A stretch of 27,850 bases of DNA from DATBLQ01 sp036555325 (GTDB lineage: Bacteria > Pseudomonadota > Alphaproteobacteria > Rhizobiales > Aestuariivirgaceae): contig DATBLQ010000012.1 of NCBI GenBank assembly GCA_036555325.1, forward strand, positions 1-27,850, read 5' to 3'. Each line of letters starts with the position of its first letter. Position 1 is the stretch's first letter. The position numbers were made by a program, and so were the translations under genes. Shown in pieces: positions 7,598 to 15,785 of the stretch. The notes under the pieces are model-generated. The model searched no databases. It was not told where the DNA came from and saw nothing but the letters and a program-made list of their open reading frames with translations.

Positions 7598-9595
7598 ATG
7601 ACACACTTTGAAGCACTTCGACGGGATATGGTGCAACAGCAAATCATTTCACGTGGTATCCGCTCTCCGCTCGTCCTTGAGGCAATGCGCATGGTACCTC
7701 GAGAAGCCTTCCTTCCCGAATCGCTGAGCGAGTTTGCCTATGAGGACTCGCCGCTTCCGATCGAGGCCGAACAGACGATATCCCAACCATATATCGTAGC
7801 CTTTATGATCGAAGCCTTGGATCTCCATGGTGGAGAAATCGTTCTCGAGATCGGTGCGGGATCTGGTTATGCGGCTGGGGTTATTTCGCGCATCGCAGGT
7901 GAAGTTTACACTGTCGAACGTATTGGCCAACTTGCTGAAAAAGCGGCTGCCGCCATCGCCGATCTTGGTTATAACAATGTGCATGTTCGGCATGGCGATG
8001 GAACGCAGGGTTGGCTCGAACACGCACCCTACGATGCAATTATTGTTGCCGCAGGCGGACCGGCAGTGCCTGATTCACTTAAGCAGCAACTGAAAATCGG
8101 TGGTCGATTGGTGATTCCAATCGGCAAAGATTTGCGCGCCCAGGAGTTGGTCCGAGTGACTCGACTCTCTGAAAATGAATTCAAGACGGAGGACATCGCG
8201 GATGTCCGCTTCGTTCCATTGATTGGCAAAGAAGGCTGGATAGAGGGAGAGCGTGAGGTTGTGCCAGCGCGGCCTAGGGGAAAGCCGCACCTGCCAAATG
8301 GCGATATCGCAAGTGCAATAGCCTCGGCTAGCACGCCATTCGCCTCTATTGAGGCTGTCGATCTCGCTTCACTCATGCGTCGCATTGGCGATGCGAGGAT
8401 CGTTCTTCTAGGAGAGGCGACCCATGGAACTTCGGAATTCTATCGGATGCGTGAGCATATCTCGCAGGAGCTCATCACGAAGAAAGGATTTAGCTTCGTC
8501 GCCATAGAAGGTGACTGGCCGGATGCGGCGCGCGTGGACCATTATGTACGGCATTTTGAGTATACCCCCGGCGAATGGATGGCGTTTGCACGCTTTCCGC
8601 AGTGGATGTGGCGCAACAATGAAGTGCGCGCCTTCGTCGACTGGTTGCGCAATAACAATGCGGATAAATCTCAAAACAGGCGCACTGCCTTTTATGGACT
8701 CGATCTATACAGTTTGTATACGTCGATCCGCGAGGTGTTGCGCTACCTCGACCGCATCGATCCCGACACGGCCCAGAGTGCGCGTAACCGGTACGGCTGT
8801 CTCACGCCCTGGCAAACCGATCCTGCAGCCTATGGTCATGCGGCGATTACGGGTACCTACAAGACGTGTGAGAAGGATGTCGTTCACATGTTGAGAGATA
8901 TTCTTACCAAGCAGAACTTTTACATCGCGCAGGATGGAGAACAGTTTATCGATGCCGTTTACAATGCGCGCTTGGTTGCCAGCGCGGAACGCTATTACCG
9001 CATTATGTACTACGGCTCCCGTGCTTCATGGAACTTGCGGGATACTCACATGTTCGAAACCTTGCGCGGCTTGTTAGCCTTTCATGGGCCTAACAGCAAG
9101 GCAATCGTCTGGGCACACAATTCTCATGTTGGAAACGCTGCAGCAACCGAGATGTCGGCGCGTGGGGAAACCAATATTGGTGAGCTATGCCGAAGAGAAT
9201 TTGGTGACAAAAGCTATTCGGTCGGATTTGGAACACATTCTGGTAGCGTTGCAGCTGCATCTGACTGGGACGGGCCAATGGAAATCAAGGTTGTTTGCCC
9301 CTCGCACATGGAGAGCTATGAGAGACTGTGTCACAACACTGAAGTGGCGCGTTTTCTCTTGCCGATGCGCAAAAAGTGTTCCCAGGAAGTACGGAAAGCA
9401 CTCATGAAGCCGCGGCTTGAACGGGCAATCGGTGTTATCTATCGCCCGGACACGGAATTGGCCAGTCACTACTTCCAAGCAGTACTACCAGAACAGTTCG
9501 ATGAGTATATCTGGTTTGATGAGACTTCCGCGGTTTCACCATTCGAGACCCAGGATCTCGCGGGTTTGCCCGACACTTATCCTTTCGGCCTGTGA
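7598..9595 (+). CDS. Isoaspartate methyltransferase / erythromycin esterase-like fusion
   Basis: This 665-residue two-domain protein starts (numbering from ATG 7598) with a PCMT domain over residues 1-212. It includes the SAM-binding motif LEIGAGSGY at 83-91 and the HGDGTQGW block at 132-139; PCMT repairs isoaspartyl damage in aged proteins. Residues about 250-650 match the erythromycin-esterase (EreA/EreB) superfamily, with LLGEATHGTSEFYRMREH, FVAIEGDWPDA and KAIVWAHNSHVGNA carrying the conserved Glu/His residues. The esterase-like half need not act on macrolides; its substrate here is unknown. A TTG at 7565 with a strong AGGAAGG site could extend the protein by 11 residues, while ATG 7598 gives the usual PCMT start but a poor ribosome site. 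It likely forms an operon with the hibernation gene before it. Confidence 0.9.
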   Translation: MTHFEALRRDMVQQQIISRGIRSPLVLEAMRMVPREAFLPESLSEFAYEDSPLPIEAEQTISQPYIVAFMIEALDLHGGEIVLEIGAGSGYAAGVISRIAGEVYTVERIGQLAEKAAAAIADLGYNNVHVRHGDGTQGWLEHAPYDAIIVAAGGPAVPDSLKQQLKIGGRLVIPIGKDLRAQELVRVTRLSENEFKTEDIADVRFVPLIGKEGWIEGEREVVPARPRGKPHLPNGDIASAIASASTPFASIEAVDLASLMRRIGDARIVLLGEATHGTSEFYRMREHISQELITKKGFSFVAIEGDWPDAARVDHYVRHFEYTPGEWMAFARFPQWMWRNNEVRAFVDWLRNNNADKSQNRRTAFYGLDLYSLYTSIREVLRYLDRIDPDTAQSARNRYGCLTPWQTDPAAYGHAAITGTYKTCEKDVVHMLRDILTKQNFYIAQDGEQFIDAVYNARLVASAERYYRIMYYGSRASWNLRDTHMFETLRGLLAFHGPNSKAIVWAHNSHVGNAAATEMSARGETNIGELCRREFGDKSYSVGFGTHSGSVAAASDWDGPMEIKVVCPSHMESYERLCHNTEVARFLLPMRKKCSQEVRKALMKPRLERAIGVIYRPDTELASHYFQAVLPEQFDEYIWFDETSAVSPFETQDLAGLPDTYPFGL

Positions 9596-9995
9596 TCACG
9601 ACGTCGTCCAGAATCGGAGTTTGGCGGCGGCCCAAATTATCAGGAGGACCTCGATGCGTTACATCTACAGTCTTTCCACGCCTAGTTAGAAGATCAACTG
9701 GATGCAATCCAATCCGTTTGTTTGTTTGGAAGTGGATGAAATCAAGAGCCCACAGGATTGAGCAGTGTTGTCGTTTTTGGCCGGTACGAGGAGCTATTAG
9801 ATACTCCCCAGCTAAGACCGGTTCGCGAATTGGCCTATAACTTCTTCGGCAACCTGAGAGAAAGTGGGAACCGGTCTTAGCAAGGGGTACCATTCAGGGC
9901 CAGGAACGTCCACTGCTCCCTCTAAGGGGCGAAGTCCATTGGGTGAACGCACCGATTGGGAAAGGCAAACCCCTTAACGTCTATGGTTGCTATTT
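9596..9995. other. Intergenic region with a tiny ORF and hairpins
   Basis: This 400-base gap lies between the esterase fusion and the end of ackA. It holds an 11-codon ORF at 9654-9689 (MRYIYSLSTPS) behind a strong AGGAGG, possibly the stub of a lost gene. A perfect 14-bp inverted repeat is at 9811-9881, and a 7-bp repeat TAAGGGG/CCCCTTA is at 9923-9929 and 9970-9976. No larger coding sequence on either strand is convincing. Confidence 0.5.
9811..9881. repeat. Perfect 14-bp inverted repeat
   Basis: GCTAAGACCGGTTC (9811-9824) and its exact reverse complement GAACCGGTCTTAGC (9868-9881) flank 43 bases. No transposase is present. It could be a long hairpin acting as a convergent terminator, or the trace of a mobile element. 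Confidence 0.8.
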
Positions 9996-11222
9996 TCATG
10001 TGCCAATACTCTGGGACCACAGAACATGTTGGACGTGCCGCGCGATCATCAGTTCCTCATCGGTCTGAAACGCTTCGACGGTCACGGCGCTGGCGGCGGC
10101 CGATATGACTCGATCACCATCCGAATTGCGCTCGGTGTCGATATGGATTCCCAGGTACCCTAGACCTCTGCAGATTTTCTCGCGGATTACGGGAGCGTTT
10201 GCACCGATGCCGCCAGTAAAAACCAAGCGGTCCAGACCGCCGAGCCCTGCGGTTAGTGCCCCCAGATGCCGGCGCGCCTGATAGCAATAATACTCAACTG
10301 CTTGGAAAGCTGTTGGTTCGGAAAGCTGCGCCAGCAAATCCTGCATACTGGGGCTTATAGCTGAGAGCCCGAGCAGACCGGATTCTTCGTATAGGAGATG
10401 CTGGATACGCTGGACGCTCATTGCCTTTTCGGTAAGAAGGTAAAGTACGATCCCAGGATCGAGATCACCGCACCGGGTTCCCATCGGGAGACCCGCAAGG
10501 GTACTGAAACCCATGGTGGTTTCGACACTGCGCCCTTCTTTCAGCGCGCACATCGAGGCACCATTTCCGAGATGGGCGATGATGATCCGCTCGCTCTCAA
10601 TATCATTGGCGTCGCGGCGGAGCCTATCTACTATGTATTCATAGGACAGACCGTGAAAGCCATAGCGCCTCATGCCCTCCTTATAGAATTTGCGCGGCAG
10701 GGCAGTGAGGGTCGCAAGTGAGGGTATGCTGCGGTGAAATGCTGTGTCGAAGCAGGCGACCTGTGGCAGGTCTGGACGAGCGCTGCGAACAGCGGCAATG
10801 CCGGCGACGTTATGTGGCTGATGGAGCGGCGCGAGCGGAATGAGCATGCGTAGCCGCACCTCCACCTCGTCTGTAACAATGACTGGGGACTCGAACTCTG
10901 GACCGCCATGAACGATCCGATGTCCGACCGCGGCCAAACGCGCAGCCGATCGACGCTGTTCGATCGTATCCAACAGTTGACTCAGCGCCGCTTGGTGATT
11001 GTCAATATCCATCACGTCGTCGATTATCTGAGCACCGTTTGCATCAGTGGCGTGAAAATAGCTGTTCTGCAGGCCGATACGGTCGATTGCTCCCGACCAT
11101 AGGCGTGATAGCTCCTGCGCGGTAAATAGCGCAAACTTTACGCTCGACGAGCCGCTATTAATCACCAGGATAGTGGCACCTGCCTCGTGGGCGAATTGGC
11201 GGAACTGTCGTCGTTCGTTCAT
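9996..11222 (-). CDS. ackA: Acetate kinase
   Basis: This 408-residue cytoplasmic enzyme interconverts acetyl phosphate plus ADP with acetate plus ATP. The ASKHA-fold motifs are present: ILVINSGSSSVKFALF near the N-terminus, VGHRIVHGG, VACFDTAFH, IIAHLGNGASMCA and FTGGIGANAPVIRE. Length matches the family (about 400). The ATG at 11222 was chosen because AAGGAACACA precedes it and the following residues lead directly into the first phosphate-binding loop; the longer frame adds an unlikely Cys/His-rich tail. It is divergent from phosphoketolase, which makes acetyl phosphate, so together they form the energy-yielding end of a phosphoketolase shunt. The 226-base spacer between the start codons shows no perfect FNR-like box. 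Confidence 0.97.
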   Translation of the reverse strand: MNERRQFRQFAHEAGATILVINSGSSSVKFALFTAQELSRLWSGAIDRIGLQNSYFHATDANGAQIIDDVMDIDNHQAALSQLLDTIEQRRSAARLAAVGHRIVHGGPEFESPVIVTDEVEVRLRMLIPLAPLHQPHNVAGIAAVRSARPDLPQVACFDTAFHRSIPSLATLTALPRKFYKEGMRRYGFHGLSYEYIVDRLRRDANDIESERIIIAHLGNGASMCALKEGRSVETTMGFSTLAGLPMGTRCGDLDPGIVLYLLTEKAMSVQRIQHLLYEESGLLGLSAISPSMQDLLAQLSEPTAFQAVEYYCYQARRHLGALTAGLGGLDRLVFTGGIGANAPVIREKICRGLGYLGIHIDTERNSDGDRVISAAASAVTVEAFQTDEELMIARHVQHVLWSQSIGT

Positions 11223-11448
11223 TGTGTTCCTTGATCCACCGCAATGACATCTCGGGAAGCCGTGACATGCTGAGGTCATATTATCGTCGACGTCATTATT
11301 GATACAGGCGTTTGTTAGAGGAAAACGACAAAATAGCTTCGATTCTTGCCTGCTGGCAGTTTAACGCGATGAGCGACTTATGGAGGCGAGTTTGTACTGC
11401 GGCTATACTAGCGATGGGACAACATACATCGGAACAGCGGTGAGGCTT

Positions 11449-13833
11449 ATGAAACAGCCGCTTTCATCGGAACTGCTTGAGAAAATGAATGCCTACTGGC
11501 GAGCGGCCAATTATTTGTCGGTAGGGCAGATTTACCTCTATGACAATCCGCTGCTCAAAGAGCCGCTGAAACTAGATCATGTGAAGCCGCGATTGCTTGG
11601 TCATTGGGGCACGACGCCTGGGCTGAACTTCATCTATGTTCATCTCAATCGCATCATCAAACAGTATGATCTGGATATGATCTATGTCACCGGCCCGGGA
11701 CACGGCGGCCCCGGAGTGGTGGCCAACACCTATTTGGAAGGAACCTACAGCGAATTCTATCCGCGGGTGTCGCAAGACGAAGAAGGCCTAAAGAGACTGT
11801 TCACTCAGTTCTCCTTTCCAGGCGGTATTCCGAGCCACGCCTCGGCCGAAACGCCCGGCTCGATAAACGAAGGTGGCGAGCTCGGTTACTGCTTGATGCA
11901 CGCTTATGGGGCAGCCTTCGACAATCCCGAACTGTTGGTGGCCTGTGTGGTCGGTGACGGCGAAGCGGAAACCGGAGCCTTGGCCACCAGCTGGCATTCG
12001 AACAAGTTTCTCAATCCTGCCCGAGACGGTGCGGTCCTGCCGATCCTGCATTTGAATGGATTTAAGATTGCAAGCCCCACGGTTTTGGCTCGCATCAGCC
12101 ACGAGGAGCTAGCAGCACTTTTCCGCGGCTATGGTTATATGCCATATTTTGTTGAAGGAGATGAACCTTATGCAGTTCATCAACAAATGGCAGCGGCGCT
12201 TGACCGCGTTGTGGAGGAAATCCGGCAGATCCAATCGGAAACACGCAGCAGAGGTTTCAAGAAACGTCCCGCCTGGCCGATGATTATTCTGCGAACGCCG
12301 AAAGGCTGGACCGGACCCGCAGAAGTGGACGGACTGAAAACCGAAGGTTCCTGGCGTTCACATCAGGTTCCTTTGGCGAATTTGGCCGGAAATCCAGAGC
12401 ATCTCGGGCTGCTGGAAAAGTGGATGAAGAGCTATCGGCCAGAGGAATTATTCGACGAAGCAGGCAAGCTGCGGTCCGAACTCGCCGAATTGGCGCCCGA
12501 GGGAGATCGCCGAATGGGTGCGAACCCGCATGCCAATGGTGGTTTGCGTTTGCGGGACCTGAATTTGCCGGATTTCCGAGACTATGCGGTCAAGGTTCCC
12601 AGTCCAGGTTCGACTGAGGCCGAGGCAACCCGCGTGGCAGGTATGTTTTTGCGCGACGTCATGAAGCTGAACATGTCGGAACGAAATTTCCGCGTTTTCG
12701 GCCCTGATGAAACGGCATCGAATCGCCTGACGGCGTTGTTTGAAGTGACTGACCGTGCATTCACCGGGGACATTGAGGAAGGTGACGTCCAACTTTCTCC
12801 TGACGGCCGGGTGTTGGAAATCTTGAGCGAACATCTTTGCCAGGGATGGTTGGAAGGGTATTTACTCACCGGCCGTCATGGGTTCTTCTCGTGCTACGAG
12901 GCGTTCATTCACATTGTTGACTCCATGTTCAATCAGCACGCCAAATGGCTGAAGGTGTCACGAGAGATTCCGTGGCGAAGACCTATAGCCTCATTGACTT
13001 ACTTGTTGTCGTCGCATGTATGGCGGCAGGATCACAATGGGTTCAGCCATCAGGACCCCGGCTTCATCAATCACGTGGCGAACAAGAAAGCTGACATCAT
13101 ACGCGTTTACCTGCCACCGGACGCCAATACGTTGCTCTCGGTTACTGATCACTGCTTGCGGAGCCGCAATTACATCAATGTTATCGTGGCTGGCAAGCAG
13201 CCAGCACCGCAATGGCTCGACATGGATGCCGCCCTTCGACATTGCGCAACAGGAATTGGCGTTTGGGAATGGGCCAGCAGCGACCAGGACGGTGCGCCGG
13301 ACGTTGTGATAGCATGCGCCGGCGATGTGCCGACCATGGAGGCACTTGCCGCCGTCATGATCCTCAGGCAGCACTTTCCCGATCTCAAAATTCGGCTCAT
13401 TAATGTTATTGATCTGATGGTGTTGCAGGCAGATAGTCAGCATCCACACGGTTTGAACGACAGCAAATTCGACGCGCTATTTACTACCAACAAACCGGTT
13501 ATTTTTGCTTTCCATGGCTACCCTTCTCTAATACATCAGCTGACCTACCGTCGAGCCAACCACCGGAACTTTCACGTTCATGGCTACAAGGAAGAAGGTA
13601 CCACGACTACTCCCTTCGATATGGCGGTTCTGAACGCAATTGACCGCTTCCACTTGGCGGAAGCCGTAATTAAACGAGTTCCAAAACTTAAGTCGCGAGC
13701 CGCGGGCGTTACTGAAATCATCCATAATAAGCTGACGGAACATCATCATTACATTCGCGAACATGGTGATGACATGCCAGAAATCCGGCACTGGAAATGG
13801 CTTGCTCGTGCAGAAGGCCTTAGTTCTCCTTAG
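11449..13833 (+). CDS. xfp: Xylulose-5-phosphate/fructose-6-phosphate phosphoketolase
   Basis: This 794-residue thiamine-diphosphate enzyme cleaves xylulose 5-phosphate (and often fructose 6-phosphate) with phosphate, giving acetyl phosphate and a sugar phosphate. Diagnostic stretches are YWRAANYLSVGQIYL, GPGHGGPGVVANTYLEGTYS, FPGGIPSHASAETPGSI and the TPP-binding GDGEAETGALA, followed by SHVWRQDHNGFSHQDPG in the pyrimidine domain. The length is normal. The ATG at 11449 has GGTGAGG just upstream and gives the family start MKQPLSSELLEKMNAYW; an ATG at 11380 would add 23 unusual residues. Acetate kinase lies divergently upstream. The pair bypasses lower glycolysis and yields ATP without respiration. 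The enzyme call is very secure; dual substrate use cannot be read from sequence alone. Confidence 0.97.
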   Translation: MKQPLSSELLEKMNAYWRAANYLSVGQIYLYDNPLLKEPLKLDHVKPRLLGHWGTTPGLNFIYVHLNRIIKQYDLDMIYVTGPGHGGPGVVANTYLEGTYSEFYPRVSQDEEGLKRLFTQFSFPGGIPSHASAETPGSINEGGELGYCLMHAYGAAFDNPELLVACVVGDGEAETGALATSWHSNKFLNPARDGAVLPILHLNGFKIASPTVLARISHEELAALFRGYGYMPYFVEGDEPYAVHQQMAAALDRVVEEIRQIQSETRSRGFKKRPAWPMIILRTPKGWTGPAEVDGLKTEGSWRSHQVPLANLAGNPEHLGLLEKWMKSYRPEELFDEAGKLRSELAELAPEGDRRMGANPHANGGLRLRDLNLPDFRDYAVKVPSPGSTEAEATRVAGMFLRDVMKLNMSERNFRVFGPDETASNRLTALFEVTDRAFTGDIEEGDVQLSPDGRVLEILSEHLCQGWLEGYLLTGRHGFFSCYEAFIHIVDSMFNQHAKWLKVSREIPWRRPIASLTYLLSSHVWRQDHNGFSHQDPGFINHVANKKADIIRVYLPPDANTLLSVTDHCLRSRNYINVIVAGKQPAPQWLDMDAALRHCATGIGVWEWASSDQDGAPDVVIACAGDVPTMEALAAVMILRQHFPDLKIRLINVIDLMVLQADSQHPHGLNDSKFDALFTTNKPVIFAFHGYPSLIHQLTYRRANHRNFHVHGYKEEGTTTTPFDMAVLNAIDRFHLAEAVIKRVPKLKSRAAGVTEIIHNKLTEHHHYIREHGDDMPEIRHWKWLARAEGLSSP

Positions 13834-13867
13834 CGCTCCACCTACCTTGCAGAGGCTGATCTGTGAG

Positions 13868-14206
13868 CTCGTTCAAACCCTCAAAACCTGGTATTTTATT
13901 TTACCGCCACTGCTTCTCCTCTAATGTCCACTTACTCCCCGGCAACGTGCCGTCTTTCAAGAAGCTGTTGACCACACGAAGCATCGATCCCAAACTAGTT
14001 GCGGCCGCTCGGGGTCTTGGAGCCCGCTCATTCTCGGCGGTGGCAAGACCATCATGATAGCGGAGTACGTGAGCTTGCAGATAATCTACTCTCTCCGGTG
14101 GGGGATCGGATCAATGCTTGCCATTACACTGCTAATCATTGTGCTTGTGGTGTTTGCAGTTACGTCTCGCCTTATTGATTTCAAAGGACTTTTCGGAGCT
14201 AAATAA
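13868..14206 (+). pseudogene. PotB-like ABC transporter permease relic
   Basis: Three pieces of one permease survive in order. LVQTLKTWYFILPPLLLL followed by a stop resembles the first membrane helix. SIDPKLVAAARGLGA (around 13984-14025) is the EAA loop that contacts the ATPase. LILGGGKTIMIAEYV, then YSLRWGIGSMLAITLL and SRLIDFKGLFGAK to TAA 14204-14206, is the C-terminal end. About 130 residues before the EAA loop and roughly 60 after it are missing, and the pieces lie in different frames. The family is the inner-membrane subunit of spermidine/putrescine-type importers (PotB). No partner ATPase or binding protein is nearby. Residue conservation in the EAA and tail blocks makes chance unlikely. 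Confidence 0.8.
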
Positions 14207-14342
14207 TGAAGGAGCGATACCGCTGGCGCATCCAAAGTTTGCCTAATGCTTACAAATTTGTAAGAACCCGAACTGCTTTGTTTCTCACAGCGAACAAGAT
14301 TTGAGCATACACAGTAGTCGCGATTACTTTGAGGTAAGTGCA

Positions 14343-14567
14343 ATGCGGATAGAGTTAGGTGCGATTGATCCGGAGCAGCTGTGCGCACTTCAAAACATAT
14401 TCAATCAGGCATGGTTGCGGGCAAACAGCAGCATTGAAGTAAATGCAGCAATGGATTGGCAAGCTCTGCGCAATGAGATAGCACAGCGGGTGCTGGACTA
14501 TGCGCAAACCAGCTTGCCGGATGATGAGATCATTCGAGCGATTCTCACTTCGCTTGGGATTTCATAA
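14343..14567 (+). CDS. Small hypothetical acidic helical protein
   Basis: This 74-residue soluble protein starts MRIELGAIDPEQLCALQNIF and ends LPDDEIIRAILTSLGIS. It is rich in helix-forming residues and has no signal peptide or membrane segment. The ATG at 14343 is preceded by GAGGTAAG at seven bases, a good site, so coding is likely. The upstream TTG that extends the frame is not favoured. I do not recognise a named family. It stands alone between the potB relic and a possible tiny ORF. Confidence 0.7.
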   Translation: MRIELGAIDPEQLCALQNIFNQAWLRANSSIEVNAAMDWQALRNEIAQRVLDYAQTSLPDDEIIRAILTSLGIS

Positions 14568-14659
14568 GGTGTAATAGTTAAGACTTGATCTGACAGACGG
14601 TGTCTGCAAGCTGAAGCTCGACGCGGCGGTCGAAAAGCTCTCTCGCGAACACGCACGAG

Positions 14660-14770
14660 ATGACACTCGAGCATATCCGTGAAGTTCTGGAGCGCACCGC
14701 CGCCTGCATAGCAGAGGTCAAAGAGTTTCAACGAAGGCTCAGAGCCCTTACCGGAAGCCGTCATGCTTGA
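14660..14770 (+). CDS. Possible 36-residue helical peptide
   Basis: The ORF MTLEHIREVLERTAACIAEV continues to RRLRALTGSRHA. It is an amphipathic, coiled-coil-like helix with protein-like composition, but no clear ribosome site precedes the ATG. It may be the C-terminal stub of a lost gene. Weak support. Confidence 0.25.
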   Translation: MTLEHIREVLERTAACIAEVKEFQRRLRALTGSRHA

Positions 14771-14799
14771 TCCCGTGAATCAGTCGTGCCCGTGGAGGG

Positions 14800-15369
14800 T
14801 TATGATGCAGCTCGCGAGAGGTGGATGACGGAGCCCCTGCCAATCACACATTCTACAGCTGCGCGAAGACGCTTTTCATGGGACATCCGAATACGACTTA
14901 CCCAGATGTGGGACGTGCCGTTGCTATCGAATAGCTTTAGGAATCCTTGACCTACCGACAAAGCTACCGACCAATGATCGAGATCGCCGCCCAACCCAAC
15001 AATGAGGGCACTGTTTGGTTGCTGGGCGAGAGGCCTTAATCGCGCCAGCGTCGCACGGACAGGTAGCCGACGCCCTTTCAGGAGAGGGAGATCGTATGTG
15101 AGACCAATGTCAAACTCGCGCTCAACTTCCGCCGATGTAAACTTAATCAACTGCAACAGAACGGCGGTGGACACACCTTCCGTCATGGCTTTGTCGATAC
15201 CCATGATCTGGTTCGTTTTCTTCACGATTTTACTGAACAGGTGATCATAAACCTCACCGCCAATTTTCGGATGCGGCCCAATGGTAAGACGGACAGCACA
15301 TCGAGGCGTGCGCGCCCTGCAGGATGGCGAAGGCGGAGATTCCTGAACGTCAAAAGTTGCAATCCGCAT
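14800..15369 (-). CDS. Hypothetical protein, possibly papain-like fold
   Basis: This 189-residue protein is of unknown function and has no signal peptide or membrane helix. The C-terminal half contains ALIVGLGGDLDHWSVALSVG followed by FLKLFDSNGTSHIWVSRIR. That His-strand-Asp arrangement recalls the second half of C39-like cysteine peptidase folds, but a matching N-terminal catalytic Cys was not identified with confidence. The N-terminal 25 residues (SPPSPSCRARTPRC) have low complexity, and the ribosome site before ATG 15369 is poor, so the true start may be internal, for example near MGIDKAMTEG. It is oriented towards the small ORFs at 14343-14770. The comparison with C39 is only a suggestion. 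Confidence 0.6.
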   Translation of the reverse strand: MRIATFDVQESPPSPSCRARTPRCAVRLTIGPHPKIGGEVYDHLFSKIVKKTNQIMGIDKAMTEGVSTAVLLQLIKFTSAEVEREFDIGLTYDLPLLKGRRLPVRATLARLRPLAQQPNSALIVGLGGDLDHWSVALSVGQGFLKLFDSNGTSHIWVSRIRMSHEKRLRAAVECVIGRGSVIHLSRAAS

Positions 15370-15508
15370 GCAAGAGGTCGGGCTCCGCCACCCACAAACG
15401 GCCCTGAAAATTAGTGTACGTTAGGGGCTTCTTCTCCAAACTTATAATATACGCCACAACGCACCGGCCTCTACCAAGATATTGGGCAGCTCATCAAGGA
15501 TCTTCACC

Positions 15509-15715
15509 ATGCCCTACCAGACCAATGCCGACCTGCCTGACAATGTGCGCTTGCATCTTCCTGCGCACGCTCAGGATATTTACCGCGAGGCATTCAACCA
15601 TTCTTTCAGCAGGTACGAGGGCAATCCTCGGCGCGAGGAGATAGCTCATCGCGTTGCATGGGCGGCCGTGAAGCGAAGCTATGCCAAGGCCGGCGGGAGC
15701 TGGGTTCCAAAATAG
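15509..15715 (+). CDS. ChaB family protein
   Basis: This 68-residue protein has the ChaB signature. LPDNVRLHLPAHAQDIY is followed by REAFNHSFSRYE, REEIAHRVAWAAVKRSYAK and a short tail. ChaB was named as a regulator of the ChaA cation antiporter, but its role is poorly known, and no chaA is present here. The ATG at 15509 has AAGGA eight bases upstream and gives the conserved MPYQTNADLPD start. A near-identical paralogue is at 21117-21323, next to the COG2187-type kinase; this copy stands alone. Length is normal. Confidence 0.9.
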   Translation: MPYQTNADLPDNVRLHLPAHAQDIYREAFNHSFSRYEGNPRREEIAHRVAWAAVKRSYAKAGGSWVPK

Positions 15716-15785
15716 TGATCCTGTGACTTGAGGTGGCATGCAGCAGGGACGGGACCATGAGAGAGTTGCGAGACCGTTCCGAGCC

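Noticed and set aside
9435..9893. 152-codon minus-strand ORF
   Set aside because: It overlaps the esterase end and a hairpin region; composition is not protein-like and no ribosome site is visible.
11231..11244. TTGATCCACCGCAA near ackA
   Set aside because: The right arm matches ATCAA poorly and it overlaps the ackA ribosome site region.
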